From CAZNXJ01 sp964577115 (GTDB lineage Bacteria; Planctomycetota; Planctomycetia; Pirellulales; Pirellulaceae), in contig CAZNXJ010000015.1 in NCBI GenBank assembly GCA_964577115.1, positions 62,001 to 126,000 on the forward strand: 64,000 nucleotides of DNA, read 5' to 3'. The position numbers and the translations under genes are program-made. A model generated the notes under the pieces. It had not been told where the DNA came from. It saw only the letters and a list, made by a program, of their open reading frames with translations, and did not search any database. Shown in pieces: positions 38,413 through 47,198 of the stretch. Within the stretch, counting starts at the first letter, position 1. The number at the start of each line of letters is the position of its first letter.

Positions 38413-39912
38413 ATGACGCGCCATACGAACCACTCGCACGATTCTTGCTGCGGCCGTCGAACGCGGCGTGCATTTTTGTCCGATATGGGCATGGGCTTTA
38501 CCGGTTTGGCGCTCGGAGCGATGCTTGCCGAAGACGGCCGTCTCAAGGCTTCGGAAGCGGCCCACGGTCCTCCGGTCGGCGGAACGCACTTTCCACCACG
38601 TGCCAAGTCGGTTGTGTGGATTTTCCTATCGGGCGGCTATAGTCATGTCGAAACATTCGACCCGAAACCCGCACTGAACAAGTACGCGGGGAAAACCTAC
38701 GCCGAAACGCCTTTCGGCGATCCCACCGACTCGCCGCTGCACAAAATGCGTTTCCGCTCGGCGCCCGCCGAAGAAGTCAATGTGCGCGACGTCTATCCGA
38801 TCATCTACCCGATGCAGGTAGGTTGGCAGAAGCATGGCGAGAGTGGCATCGAGCTGACCGATTGGTGGCCGCATCTGGCGACGGTGGTCGACGAGCTGTG
38901 CTTCGTGCGCAACATGTGGACGACTGACAACGATCATGCGGCCGAGAACCAGATTCATACCGGTCGCCACCGCCTGGATGAGCCGCAGCCGTCGATTGGC
39001 TCATGGGCCGACTACGGGCTCGGCACGCTGAACGAAAACCTACCGAAATTCGTGGTGCTCGGCGGCCCCACCAACACAACGACGCGGCAGTCGATCGACG
39101 GTTACTATCTCGGGCCGCAGCACAGCGGCGTGCCGCTCGCGCTCGACCCGTCAAATCCCCTGCCCTTCGGTGCTCGGCTCGATCGACAAACGTTCGAAGA
39201 ACAACGCAACGAGTTCGAGCTGATCAACCAGCTGAACGGCCTGGTCTCGGCCGAGTATCCGGCGGACCCGGACTTGCGCGCTCGGATTCATGCGTACGAG
39301 CTGGCGTTCCGGATGCAGGCGGCAGTTCCCGAAGCGGTGAACATGGCGGACGAACCCGCCTATATCCACCAACTCTACGGCCTCGACAATGAAGCCACGA
39401 AGACGGCCGGCGAGCGGCTGCTGGCGGCACGGCGCTTGGTCGAACGGGGTGTGCGGTTCGTGCAGGTGTATCCGTCGGGATACGGCGTATGGGATTCACA
39501 CCAGAAGCTGAAAGAGAACCACACGCGACTCTGCGCGACCGTGGACCTACCGGTCGCCGGTTTCATCAAGGACCTCAAGCAACGCGGCTTGATGAATGAT
39601 GTCGTGGTGGTCTTCTGCACCGAATTCGGCCGTACGCCGGGGCTGGAACAGCGTGGCGGCGGTACCGACGGCCGCGACCATCATCCGAACGGGTTCACGA
39701 TCTGGATGGCAGGGGCCGGAATTAAGAAGGGGTATGTGCACGGAGAAACCGACGAGCTGGGTTACCATGCGCTCGGCGATGCACACTACGTAACCGACCT
39801 GCACGCGACGGTGCTCTACTTGCTGGGGCTCGACAACCGGCGGCTCGAAGTCCCCGGTCGCCGGCGGCTCGAGATTGACCACGGCCAGGTGATGCACGAC
39901 ATCCTGACGTAG
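38413..39912 (+). CDS. DUF1501 domain protein (partner of the second PSD1 protein)
   Basis: 499 residues. Start set at ATG 38413 because AAGGAG lies 6 bases upstream; the ATG at 38392 lacks one. The N-terminus has RRTRRAFLSDMGMGFTGLALG, a Tat-type signal, preceded by a short His/Cys-containing stretch (HSHDSCCGRRT). Core DUF1501 motifs: PPRAKSVVWIFLSGGYSHVETFDPK, GRHRLDEPQPSIGSW, VVFCTEFGRTPG and DHHPNGFTIWMAGAGIKKG. The family role is undetermined. Operonic with the upstream PSD1 gene; exported and likely acting with it outside the cytoplasm. Confidence 0.88.
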   Translation: MTRHTNHSHDSCCGRRTRRAFLSDMGMGFTGLALGAMLAEDGRLKASEAAHGPPVGGTHFPPRAKSVVWIFLSGGYSHVETFDPKPALNKYAGKTYAETPFGDPTDSPLHKMRFRSAPAEEVNVRDVYPIIYPMQVGWQKHGESGIELTDWWPHLATVVDELCFVRNMWTTDNDHAAENQIHTGRHRLDEPQPSIGSWADYGLGTLNENLPKFVVLGGPTNTTTRQSIDGYYLGPQHSGVPLALDPSNPLPFGARLDRQTFEEQRNEFELINQLNGLVSAEYPADPDLRARIHAYELAFRMQAAVPEAVNMADEPAYIHQLYGLDNEATKTAGERLLAARRLVERGVRFVQVYPSGYGVWDSHQKLKENHTRLCATVDLPVAGFIKDLKQRGLMNDVVVVFCTEFGRTPGLEQRGGGTDGRDHHPNGFTIWMAGAGIKKGYVHGETDELGYHALGDAHYVTDLHATVLYLLGLDNRRLEVPGRRRLEIDHGQVMHDILT

Positions 39913-39995
39913 AGCAGAACGCGGAGCTGACAGCCTCTCGCATGGGGGCCGCGGCCGACGGACAGCCGCGGCAGCCCGCTTCCAAGCCACACTTC

Positions 39996-40026
39996 AACCG
40001 GCCGGCCGCGTCGCGGTCGGCCGGTT
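39996..40026. terminator. GC-rich hairpin between convergent genes
   Basis: AACCGGCCGGC (39996-40006) pairs with GTCGGCCGGTT (40016-40026), 11 bp with one G-U, 9-base loop. No T-run follows. It lies between the convergent DUF1501 and lipoprotein genes and could serve both directions. Confidence 0.5.
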
Positions 40027-40096
40027 CGCATTGCTACGAGCCGAAAATCGGCCCGGTGGCTGGCCGTCCAAAACTACTCGTGCCTGACGCGGGATG

Positions 40097-40651
40097 CTAG
40101 TCCCACAGAGTGCTCTCGATGGCGCGGCGGATTTGCTGCTGCGCCTTTTCGTCGGTCGACCAGAACATGCCGACGAAGTGGTAGATCCGCGAGTTATTCT
40201 GGAACAGCACGACCTCTTTCGTCATCTCACGACCGGACACGGGAGCCTTAAACACCATCCGCTCGGCCGGCTTGCCGTTGACCTCGATCTTTTCCGGAGG
40301 CAGGAGGACGTTCCATTTTTCGACGCGGAACGATGGCCCTTGATGGTACTCGAATAGATCCTCGTTCGGATCGTACTCAGTGGCGATGACAATCAGCATC
40401 GCTCCCTGTTCGGGCGTATTCATGCGGTAGCGGACGAGCGCTGGTTCACCCTCCAGTTTGCCCTTGGGTAGCACAGAGCTCGCCGTTTGGATCCAGCCGT
40501 CCGGCACCAGGAAACGAAACCCCTCGGTACGGTTCTTATAAACGGGCGAATCGCGGAGCTCCGGCGCCTGCGGCGCGCGGTCGCAGCCTGCGGCAATCAT
40601 CGCAGCAATCGCCAACAACAGCCATCTCTCAGAGCGCGAAATCAATGCCAT
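40097..40651 (-). CDS. Small lipoprotein, PsbP/DUF-like fold possible
   Basis: 184 residues from ATG 40651, chosen because it gives a lipoprotein signal: basic start, hydrophobic LLLAIAAMIAAG, then Cys about residue 23 in a lipobox (AAGCD). The mature part begins with TEGFRFLVPDGW and continues as an alternating beta pattern through ESTLWD. The GFxFxxPxGW opening recalls PsbP-like and related single-domain lipoproteins, but I cannot place the family. On the same strand as, and 124 bases downstream of, the DUF1559 gene. Probably anchored in a membrane facing the periplasm. Confidence 0.65.
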   Translation of the reverse strand: MALISRSERWLLLAIAAMIAAGCDRAPQAPELRDSPVYKNRTEGFRFLVPDGWIQTASSVLPKGKLEGEPALVRYRMNTPEQGAMLIVIATEYDPNEDLFEYHQGPSFRVEKWNVLLPPEKIEVNGKPAERMVFKAPVSGREMTKEVVLFQNNSRIYHFVGMFWSTDEKAQQQIRRAIESTLWD

Positions 40652-40775
40652 GAGTACTGGAGATTTGTGTCGAGAAGTTTCAGGAAAGCCGGGCAAGCGC
40701 CAAAAGCACTCCATTGCGGCGCGAGCGTGATCGTCGGCCGAGACGATCCTCACCTATACCGCAGCGCACGTGATA

Positions 40776-41744
40776 TCAGAATTCGCCCTCGATCGGTTCG
40801 TTACCGCTCCGCGTCGCCAGGCTGTGCAGGACCTTCATATCCACGGTCGACGATAATGCATGTACGGATGCGTCGGCGAAAACGAAATTCACGATCATCC
40901 GATGACCGGAGAAGAAGTCGTACGGCTCGCTGTACGGGCTGTTTAGCGCCCGGTTGCCAATCCGCGCCAGCGCCATGGCCGGAGCAAGCTCGCTGATCGA
41001 CGTATAGGCCGGGGCTCCGGGCGAGGTGGTCACCGTTCCACCGGTAACGACCCCGGCCCACGGGGCGCGGGCAAACAGCGACGCTCGCTCGCCAATGGCC
41101 AACGTCGTCGAGAGCCCGTCGGTAACGTCGCGATTGCGTACGCCGCTATTGCGGAAGAAGAGCCCCGAGCCAAAATCGGGATCGGTATTGATGAGCCCAT
41201 ACGAGCCGAAACAGGCCACGTAGCTGTTCGTGGCGGCGTCGGCCAGCGCGGTGTTCAATTCGCTGTAAACCGTAAATACGCGAGCGCCGTAGTCGGCCGG
41301 GCAGCGATACATGTCCAGCTCGATGACGCGCACAGCGGCGTGCTTGGGATCCTCAATCGGGACCGTGAAGTCGATCCGATCGTACACCGTCGATTGTTCG
41401 AGGAACGGCAGCGTCAGCGCCGCCCAGCTCCATCCCGGCCCGTTCGCGTCGAGCTGTAGCGTCGGAGGCGCCGAGTCCCAGATGAGTTGCTGGGGGCCGG
41501 GAAGATCCGGTAACCGCGTGGTCTTCGGGGGCCCGGCATAGATGTAACCGGCCGGGAAACTGCGGTGCGCGTCGTGGTATTGCTGAAGCGCCAGCCCGAT
41601 CTGTCGCATGCCGCTGGAGCATTGTGTGCGGCGAGCGGCTGCGCGAGCGGCTTGAACCGCTGGCAACAGCAAAGAGATTAAAATGCCGACGATGGCAATA
41701 ACTACCAACAGTTCCACCAGAGTGAAACCCGATCGCCGCTTCAT
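40776..41744 (-). CDS. DUF1559 protein with prepilin-type N-terminal methylation motif
   Basis: 322 residues from ATG 41744, 8 bases after GAGG. The N-terminus is a class III prepilin leader, MKRRSG'FTLVELLVVIAI, cleaved after Gly by a prepilin peptidase, followed by a hydrophobic helix that runs into the Ala/Arg-rich stretch AARAAARRTQCSS. The rest is the planctomycete DUF1559 domain, with NSYVACFGSYG, the DGLSTTLAIGE segment and the C-terminal FADASVHALSSTVDM/RSGNEPI motif. DUF1559 proteins occur in many copies in planctomycete genomes and are pseudopilin-like surface or secretion components of unknown role. Divergent from the 41962 operon. Confidence 0.9.
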   Translation of the reverse strand: MKRRSGFTLVELLVVIAIVGILISLLLPAVQAARAAARRTQCSSGMRQIGLALQQYHDAHRSFPAGYIYAGPPKTTRLPDLPGPQQLIWDSAPPTLQLDANGPGWSWAALTLPFLEQSTVYDRIDFTVPIEDPKHAAVRVIELDMYRCPADYGARVFTVYSELNTALADAATNSYVACFGSYGLINTDPDFGSGLFFRNSGVRNRDVTDGLSTTLAIGERASLFARAPWAGVVTGGTVTTSPGAPAYTSISELAPAMALARIGNRALNSPYSEPYDFFSGHRMIVNFVFADASVHALSSTVDMKVLHSLATRSGNEPIEGEF

Positions 41745-41819
41745 AATTCCCGCCTCGCTGATTCCTGCGCTACGCACCGTGCGCGAATCGTTCCCTGATG
41801 TTAGGCCAGATCGAATTTC

Positions 41820-41848
41820 ATCATAGGTACCCCTAAACTACAATGCAA
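41820..41848 (-). promoter_or_regulatory. Candidate sigma-70-type promoter for the DUF1559 gene
   Basis: Read on the minus strand: TTGCAT (41848-41843), 17-base spacer, TATGAT (41825-41820), about 75 bases before the DUF1559 start. The -10 matches 5 of 6 consensus bases, the -35 three of 6. A TACAAT on the plus strand (41839-41844) overlaps it and could serve the divergent operon. The region is AT-rich against its surroundings. Confidence 0.35.
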
Positions 41849-41876
41849 ACATACACTATTCAGGGGTTATTTCGAG

Positions 41877-41948
41877 ATGCCGGACGCGGAAGGCATGGGG
41901 TCGCCCGGAGGCGGCTGGCTGGCGAGCGTATTCGGCATCTTCGGTTGA
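41877..41948 (+). CDS. Possible 23-residue leader peptide
   Basis: ATG at 41877 to TGA at 41948, 13 bases upstream of the beta-propeller gene. Sequence MPDAEGMGSPGGGWLASVFG plus three residues, Gly-rich with a hydrophobic end. Codon choice resembles the surrounding genes, but the Shine-Dalgarno signal is poor and the length is small. It may be a translated leader of the 41962-48019 operon or chance. Confidence 0.25.
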   Translation: MPDAEGMGSPGGGWLASVFGIFG

Positions 41949-41961
41949 ATCCGCTATAGCG

Positions 41962-44502
41962 ATGACGTTTGTTGCCGTTGCTCCGATTATTCCGACGGCC
42001 CAGTCGCTGCTCGTCATCGTACTGCTCGTCCTCGGCTCGCTCTTTACCGCCCTGCTTTCCTGGTTGCGGCCCGCCAGCGTGCGCCTGCTAGTGCAGCTCG
42101 CCTGGCGTCAAAAATGGGCGCTCGCCACACTTGTGCTCCTGATCGCTGGCTTCGCAATGGCGTTTGGCTGGATTCGGAGCGGATTCCGTTCCATCGAGAC
42201 GCCTCATCACCAGCCCGGAGCCGACTGGCCAATGGCACGCGGCAACCTCCAGCGCACCGCGACCCTTGCCGGCGCCCCCGGGCCAAAAAACGGACGCGTC
42301 GAGTGGCGAGCTGCACGGCGAGCGGCCATGTACGCGTCGCCCACCGTCGTCGGCAATCGCGTCTATAGCGTCACGTCGCGAGGCAACTCGGGGCTGATCG
42401 AATGTTGGGAGGCCACGACCGGGCAGCGACTGTGGTCCACGGCGCCGCGGAATTACGAGGCGACATTGTCCTCGCCGGTCGTCGCCGGTCACCACCTGGT
42501 CGTCGGCGAGGGACTTCATCGGACGCGCCAAGGTCGCGTCGTCTGCCTCGATATTTCCGGCCCCGGTCCGGGGCGCATAGCCTGGACGTTCACCACGAAC
42601 AGTCACGTGGAATGTACGCCCGTCATTGTTGGCCCGCACGTCTTCGTAAACGCTGGTGATGACGGCATCTATTGTCTGTCGCTCGATCCGGACGCGAGCG
42701 ACCAGCAGCGCGTTATCTGGCACGCGCCAGGGTCCGAATTTCCAGACGCCGAAACCGCGCTCGCCGTCGTCAACGGCCGCGTCTATGTGGGGCTTGGCCA
42801 CGGTGGCAACGCCCTCCAAGTGCTCGACGCCCGCGATGGTACGCCAATCAAGCGCCTTGCTATGCCCTTCCCCGTGTTTGCGCTGCCGGCAGTGAGCGAC
42901 GGGAAGCTGTTCGTGGGCATGGGGCAAGGCGATCTCGTCGAGTTCACGCGGCAAGCGGCCGGACAAGTCGCGTGCATTGACCTCGAGCGGCTTGAAGTCG
43001 AGTGGACTTTTGACACGCCATCGATGGTGCTCGGCGCCATCGTGGTCACGGGCGACACCGTTTTGTTCGGATGTACGGACGGGAAACTGTATGCACTCGA
43101 CCGCGATGGTCACCAGTACGCCGCGTGGGACAGTGGGGCTCCGATCGTGGCCTCGCCAGCATTAGCAGGGGACATGGTGTACGTCGTGAATAACGCCGCG
43201 CAATTGACCGCTCTCGAACGCAGTGCCTTGCGGCCCGTCTGGCAGGTACAGCTCGGCGAGCCCGGAGTTTATATAAGCTCGCCCGTCGTCGCTGGTGGTC
43301 GCATTTACGTAGGCACTCCCGAAAACGGCCTGGTATGCATCGGTGACGCGCGCCGAGCCGACGCGCCGTCGCTTTGGCCGGGACGTCACGGCGGGCCCGG
43401 CGCGGGTGGGAATCCAGAAGCCGCATCGCTTCCCACCATCGCCCAGCGCGTGGGCTCGTGGCCCCATGCAAACGAGCTCACGATACCGCGTCCGGCTGCC
43501 GACGCGGAAATCGCCGTTACCGATACATGGCTGGTCGTCGAAGCGGACGGCGGTGGCGCGCTTTGTTTTCGTGTCGCATCGAAGGCATCGTCCGCTTCCG
43601 ATATGCCGTCTACGCCACCGAGCAGCTCCCGCTCGGCAGGATTTCCACCACTCGCGTGGTACGTTTCGCGCCCAGGGTGCCATGTCGAGGCGCTGGCTAT
43701 TCGGGGCGATCAACTTCTGCTGCTCGACGCGGACGGAGCCAGGAACGAACGCGAGTTAATCGCCATGGATCTCGAGCAACAAAAACAACTATGGTCGCGA
43801 ACTGTGTCGCCAGATGCCGGGTACGTCTTGCTGGCCACCACTGAGCAAACATTCATTCAGCAGCTGGACGGGACGCTCACGAGCCTCAATAAAGAGGGGC
43901 ATACCGAGTGGCAGGTGGCTGTCGGCACCCTGGAATACGATCCGGCCGTGGACGAATCGCGCGTGTTGGTAGCCGCAACGGCGCCGCCGAGACTCCTGTT
44001 GCTGGATCGACAAACGGGACGCGAGCTCTGGCGACAACCGCTATCCTCGCCACCGGCCGGATCGCCGGTTATTGTGCAAAATCGTTTTTTCCTCACCACC
44101 ACGACAGCCGTCGAAGTGCGCGATCTCGTTCGCGGTGAACGGCTCCAGGTGTTTCCGCTTGCTACCGCCAGTTCTCCGCCGTACTTATTTCGGCGGTTCG
44201 ATGGACGAGTCTTCGTGGCAACGGAGACCGCCCTATTCGAGATCACCGAACACGCAATGATCGAACGCGCACCGCTTGACGAACGCGTCGCTTCAACCGA
44301 GCTGCTCGCCGCCGACAACGACGTGTATTACATCACGAGCAGGGACATCCGCCGCGTTTCAACAACCGAGCGAACAAGGAACGTGTGGTTCGATTTCGGC
44401 GAACCGACTGAGCAGGCACGTCGCGTGGTCGCTCACCAGCGACGCGTGTTTGTGGTGACGCAAGGCCGAGAACTTCTCTGTCTGGGCGAGCCAGCCCCAT
44501 GA
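41962..44502 (+). CDS. Membrane-anchored PQQ-like beta-propeller repeat protein
   Basis: 846 residues. Two N-terminal membrane helices (~13-35, LLVIVLLVLGSLFTALLSW; ~52-70, ALATLVLLIAGFAMAFGW) place the C-terminal ~770 residues outside the cytoplasm. The body opens DWPMARGNLQRTA and carries repeated PQQ/BamB-like blades (GLIECWEATTGQRLWS, TDGKLYALDRDG, LVCIGDARR, LDRQTGRELWRQP). There is no PQQ-dehydrogenase catalytic Asp/Cys-Cys arrangement, so it is a binding or scaffold propeller rather than an enzyme. About 12 blades would make two propellers. First gene of a coupled operon: its TGA overlaps the next ATG by four bases (ATGA). Confidence 0.8.
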   Translation: MTFVAVAPIIPTAQSLLVIVLLVLGSLFTALLSWLRPASVRLLVQLAWRQKWALATLVLLIAGFAMAFGWIRSGFRSIETPHHQPGADWPMARGNLQRTATLAGAPGPKNGRVEWRAARRAAMYASPTVVGNRVYSVTSRGNSGLIECWEATTGQRLWSTAPRNYEATLSSPVVAGHHLVVGEGLHRTRQGRVVCLDISGPGPGRIAWTFTTNSHVECTPVIVGPHVFVNAGDDGIYCLSLDPDASDQQRVIWHAPGSEFPDAETALAVVNGRVYVGLGHGGNALQVLDARDGTPIKRLAMPFPVFALPAVSDGKLFVGMGQGDLVEFTRQAAGQVACIDLERLEVEWTFDTPSMVLGAIVVTGDTVLFGCTDGKLYALDRDGHQYAAWDSGAPIVASPALAGDMVYVVNNAAQLTALERSALRPVWQVQLGEPGVYISSPVVAGGRIYVGTPENGLVCIGDARRADAPSLWPGRHGGPGAGGNPEAASLPTIAQRVGSWPHANELTIPRPAADAEIAVTDTWLVVEADGGGALCFRVASKASSASDMPSTPPSSSRSAGFPPLAWYVSRPGCHVEALAIRGDQLLLLDADGARNERELIAMDLEQQKQLWSRTVSPDAGYVLLATTEQTFIQQLDGTLTSLNKEGHTEWQVAVGTLEYDPAVDESRVLVAATAPPRLLLLDRQTGRELWRQPLSSPPAGSPVIVQNRFFLTTTTAVEVRDLVRGERLQVFPLATASSPPYLFRRFDGRVFVATETALFEITEHAMIERAPLDERVASTELLAADNDVYYITSRDIRRVSTTERTRNVWFDFGEPTEQARRVVAHQRRVFVVTQGRELLCLGEPAP

Positions 44503-47198
44503 CTGCGCGCCGCTGGATCTATGGGTTCGCAGACGCCTTGCCGGATGGCGCGGATGAGCAATCGCTGCTGGGCGGCAAGGGAGCCTCATTGCGGAAACTG
44601 ACGGCGGTAGGCCTGCGTGTTCCGCCCGGGTTCACGATTACGACCGAAGCATGCTCGGCGTACTTTCTCGGCGGCCGCACGTTTCCTCCGGGCCTCCGGG
44701 AAGAGTTACGCGCAAAACTTAGCGAACTCGAAACGATCACCGGCCGACGATTCGGCGACCAGCGCGATCCGCTGCTAGTTGCGGTGCGGAGCGGAGCCGC
44801 CGTCTCAATGCCGGGTATGCTCGTCACCATCCTGAACTGCGGTAGCGCACATCGCGCGCCGAATGATGCTCCCAGTCCGGACTGGTCCGCGTACGACAAG
44901 TTTGCTGAGTCCTTCAGGCGCGCTGTACGCGACATCCGTGCGTCGGGGAAGCATCCCTCGGCGCCGCCCGAGACCGTGGAGTCCACGGGCAGCCCGGTCG
45001 AGTCTGACTGGCCTGTTTTGTTAACGGCGTGGGAGGCACTCGAGTTATCCATTCGACTGGTCTTCGAGTCATCGGTAAGCGACCGGGCCATGGCGTACTG
45101 CAAGGCGATGAGGATCGCCGCGCCGCAACCAACGGCGGTAACCATTCAGAGCATGCTGCATCCCGAGATGTCGGGCGTGCTCTTCACACGCGACCCGCTC
45201 AATAGCACCGCAGATCACATGGTTCTCGAAGTCGCTAGAGGCTATGGCGACGACGTGGTCGGGGGCACCGCCGCCGTGCAGCGATACCATATCGCTCGCC
45301 GGACGGATCACGTATCAACAGAACGCTCGCCGCGCTGGCATCGTATCGACAACGACCGAGCGGACGCCTCGTTGATCGATCAGCGGCACATTGACGAGCT
45401 TTCTCGCGCCGTGGAGACGCTCGAGCCGATATGTGGCGACGCGCTGGATATTGAGTGGGCGTGGGCCGACGGGCAAGCCGTGTTCTTCCAGGTCCGCCCG
45501 CAGGTTCGAACCGAGCTTCCAGCCGACTCGCTGCCAGCCCTGATCGGACGGCAGTGTGACGAACTCCACGCGGCAACCCGCGCGGGAGCGCGGATGTGGA
45601 TTCGGCACAATCTAGACGAAACGCTGCCGCATCCAACGCCGCTTACCTGGGACTGCATCCAACGCTTGATGGGAGTCCAGGGAGGCTACACACAGATTTA
45701 CCGAGAACTGGGCTACTACCCCGCCTTCGATCGCGTCCCGAACGGCTACTTACGTCTAATCTTTGGCCGCGTTTACTGCGACCCCGACCAACTCGCGCAG
45801 CTCTTCTGGACAGGACTGCCGCTCTGCTACGACCTCGATGAATTGCGCAAGCATCCCGAGCGGCTCGCCCTTGGTCCGCAGCAGTTCGACCTCAAGCGTT
45901 TAGATCCCTGGCTGCTGTTTCGCCTGCCCGTGATTCTCTGGCGATCCTGGCGCATTCGCCGGCGTACGGCACGGCTCATGCGCGCAGCGCGCGAGCGTTT
46001 CGAACATCAGTTTGTGCCGCATCTCAGCGCTTACATTTCGGCGCAGCGCCAAATCGATTTGACGAAACTCTCAGCCGAGCAGCTCGTCGAGCTGTTCGAG
46101 CGGCGGTGTGCGAAGGTGCTGGGCGAGCTCGCTGCGGAAGCGCTCCGGCCCGGTTTTTTCGGCGCGATTGCCTACGGCCAACTCGAGACCGATGCCACGC
46201 TAGTGTTCGGTAGCAGTGACGGGCCGCGCTGGGCACGCCGCTTGACCCACGGTCTCACCGCCGCGTCTCCCACGCTGCACCTTGTCACAGATTGGACAAA
46301 CGGCTCGCGCTCGCTGGACGAACTTCTCGAACGCCTCGGACATCGCGGGCCCGGGGAAATGGAGCTCGCGCGACCACGCTGGCGGGAAACGCTCGGCCAG
46401 CTGCGTGCCATCGCCACCGGTCAGCCTGCGGGAAGTCTCGATGTGTCCCCCGAGATGGACGCCGGCGAGCGTTTCGAAGAGGTGCGCCGGGAGTTTGTCG
46501 AGCAGCTTAGTCAGGCCGGTGCCGCGAGTCTTGCGCGGGGGATGTTCGAGCAGGTCACGTTCGCGCGCGAGCTGCTGCCGTACCGGGAAATCGGACGCGA
46601 TTATTTTCTGCGGGCCTACGAACTTCTGCGCGAGGTACTCGAGGAATTGGCGGCGCGCACTGGGTTCGGTGCGGACATTTATTTTCTGGAGTACAACGAG
46701 CTGGCCGAGCTGGCGCGAGGCGCGAACGTGCGTGCTCGAGCGCGCGAGCGGCGAGCGTGCTGGGAAATCTTGCGCGAGGTTACGGTGCCGGAAGTCATTT
46801 CTCCCACGGATATCGATGCGTTGGCAAGGCGCCAGCGCGAAGGTGAGGTGAGCCGCGCGGAGCGCGTAGTGGCCGATTCGCAGCGAGGTGTACCGCTCAG
46901 CAGCGGGCGAGCCGCGGGGCCGGCGTTCTACCTCGACTCTAGCTCGATGACGCAATCGATCCCGCCGGGAAGCGTTCTCGTTTGCCATGCACTCGAGCCC
47001 GCGCTCGCTGCGCTGGCCGTCCGTGCTGCTGCCCTGGTGGTCCATCAAGGAGGGCTGCTATCCCACGGAGCGATCGTAGCAAGGCAGCTCGGCATTCCCG
47101 CCATCGTTTGCCCCGCCGCGTCCGGCTGGATCCGGCAAGGCGAGCGAGTGATTGTCGACGCCGACGGCGGACGTGTAATCCGCGAGGTGCGCACGTGA
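44499..47198 (+). CDS. Dikinase-type phosphotransferase: PPDK-like ATP-grasp plus phospho-His domain, no PEP-binding barrel
   Basis: 899 residues. Residues ~1-345 are a PPDK/PEP-synthase ATP-grasp: GGKGASLRKLTAVGLRVPPG, the PPDK-specific VRSGAAVSMPGML, and HPEMSGVLFTRDP. Residues ~370-800 are a helical middle region with LGHRGPGEMELARPRW and ADIYFLEYNELAEL, patterns known from rifampicin phosphotransferase (RPH). Residues ~815-899 are the swivelling phospho-histidine domain, with His856 in GGLLSHGAIVARQLGIPA. The C-terminal PEP/pyruvate TIM barrel of PPDK and PEP synthase is absent, giving the RPH layout, in which ATP's beta-phosphate goes via His to a substrate held by the middle domain. The acceptor here is unknown. 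Overlaps the upstream gene by 4 bases and the next by 1, so the three products should be made together. Confidence 0.8.
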   Translation: MTARRWIYGFADALPDGADEQSLLGGKGASLRKLTAVGLRVPPGFTITTEACSAYFLGGRTFPPGLREELRAKLSELETITGRRFGDQRDPLLVAVRSGAAVSMPGMLVTILNCGSAHRAPNDAPSPDWSAYDKFAESFRRAVRDIRASGKHPSAPPETVESTGSPVESDWPVLLTAWEALELSIRLVFESSVSDRAMAYCKAMRIAAPQPTAVTIQSMLHPEMSGVLFTRDPLNSTADHMVLEVARGYGDDVVGGTAAVQRYHIARRTDHVSTERSPRWHRIDNDRADASLIDQRHIDELSRAVETLEPICGDALDIEWAWADGQAVFFQVRPQVRTELPADSLPALIGRQCDELHAATRAGARMWIRHNLDETLPHPTPLTWDCIQRLMGVQGGYTQIYRELGYYPAFDRVPNGYLRLIFGRVYCDPDQLAQLFWTGLPLCYDLDELRKHPERLALGPQQFDLKRLDPWLLFRLPVILWRSWRIRRRTARLMRAARERFEHQFVPHLSAYISAQRQIDLTKLSAEQLVELFERRCAKVLGELAAEALRPGFFGAIAYGQLETDATLVFGSSDGPRWARRLTHGLTAASPTLHLVTDWTNGSRSLDELLERLGHRGPGEMELARPRWRETLGQLRAIATGQPAGSLDVSPEMDAGERFEEVRREFVEQLSQAGAASLARGMFEQVTFARELLPYREIGRDYFLRAYELLREVLEELAARTGFGADIYFLEYNELAELARGANVRARARERRACWEILREVTVPEVISPTDIDALARRQREGEVSRAERVVADSQRGVPLSSGRAAGPAFYLDSSSMTQSIPPGSVLVCHALEPALAALAVRAAALVVHQGGLLSHGAIVARQLGIPAIVCPAASGWIRQGERVIVDADGGRVIREVRT

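Noticed and set aside
41829..41867. ACCCCT ... AGGGGT inverted repeat upstream of the propeller gene
   Set aside because: Only 6 bp with a 27-base spacer; overlaps the promoter candidate and is too weak to call an operator.
44081..44095. T-run (TCGTTTTTTCCTC) as a terminator
   Set aside because: Lies within the beta-propeller coding frame with no preceding stem.
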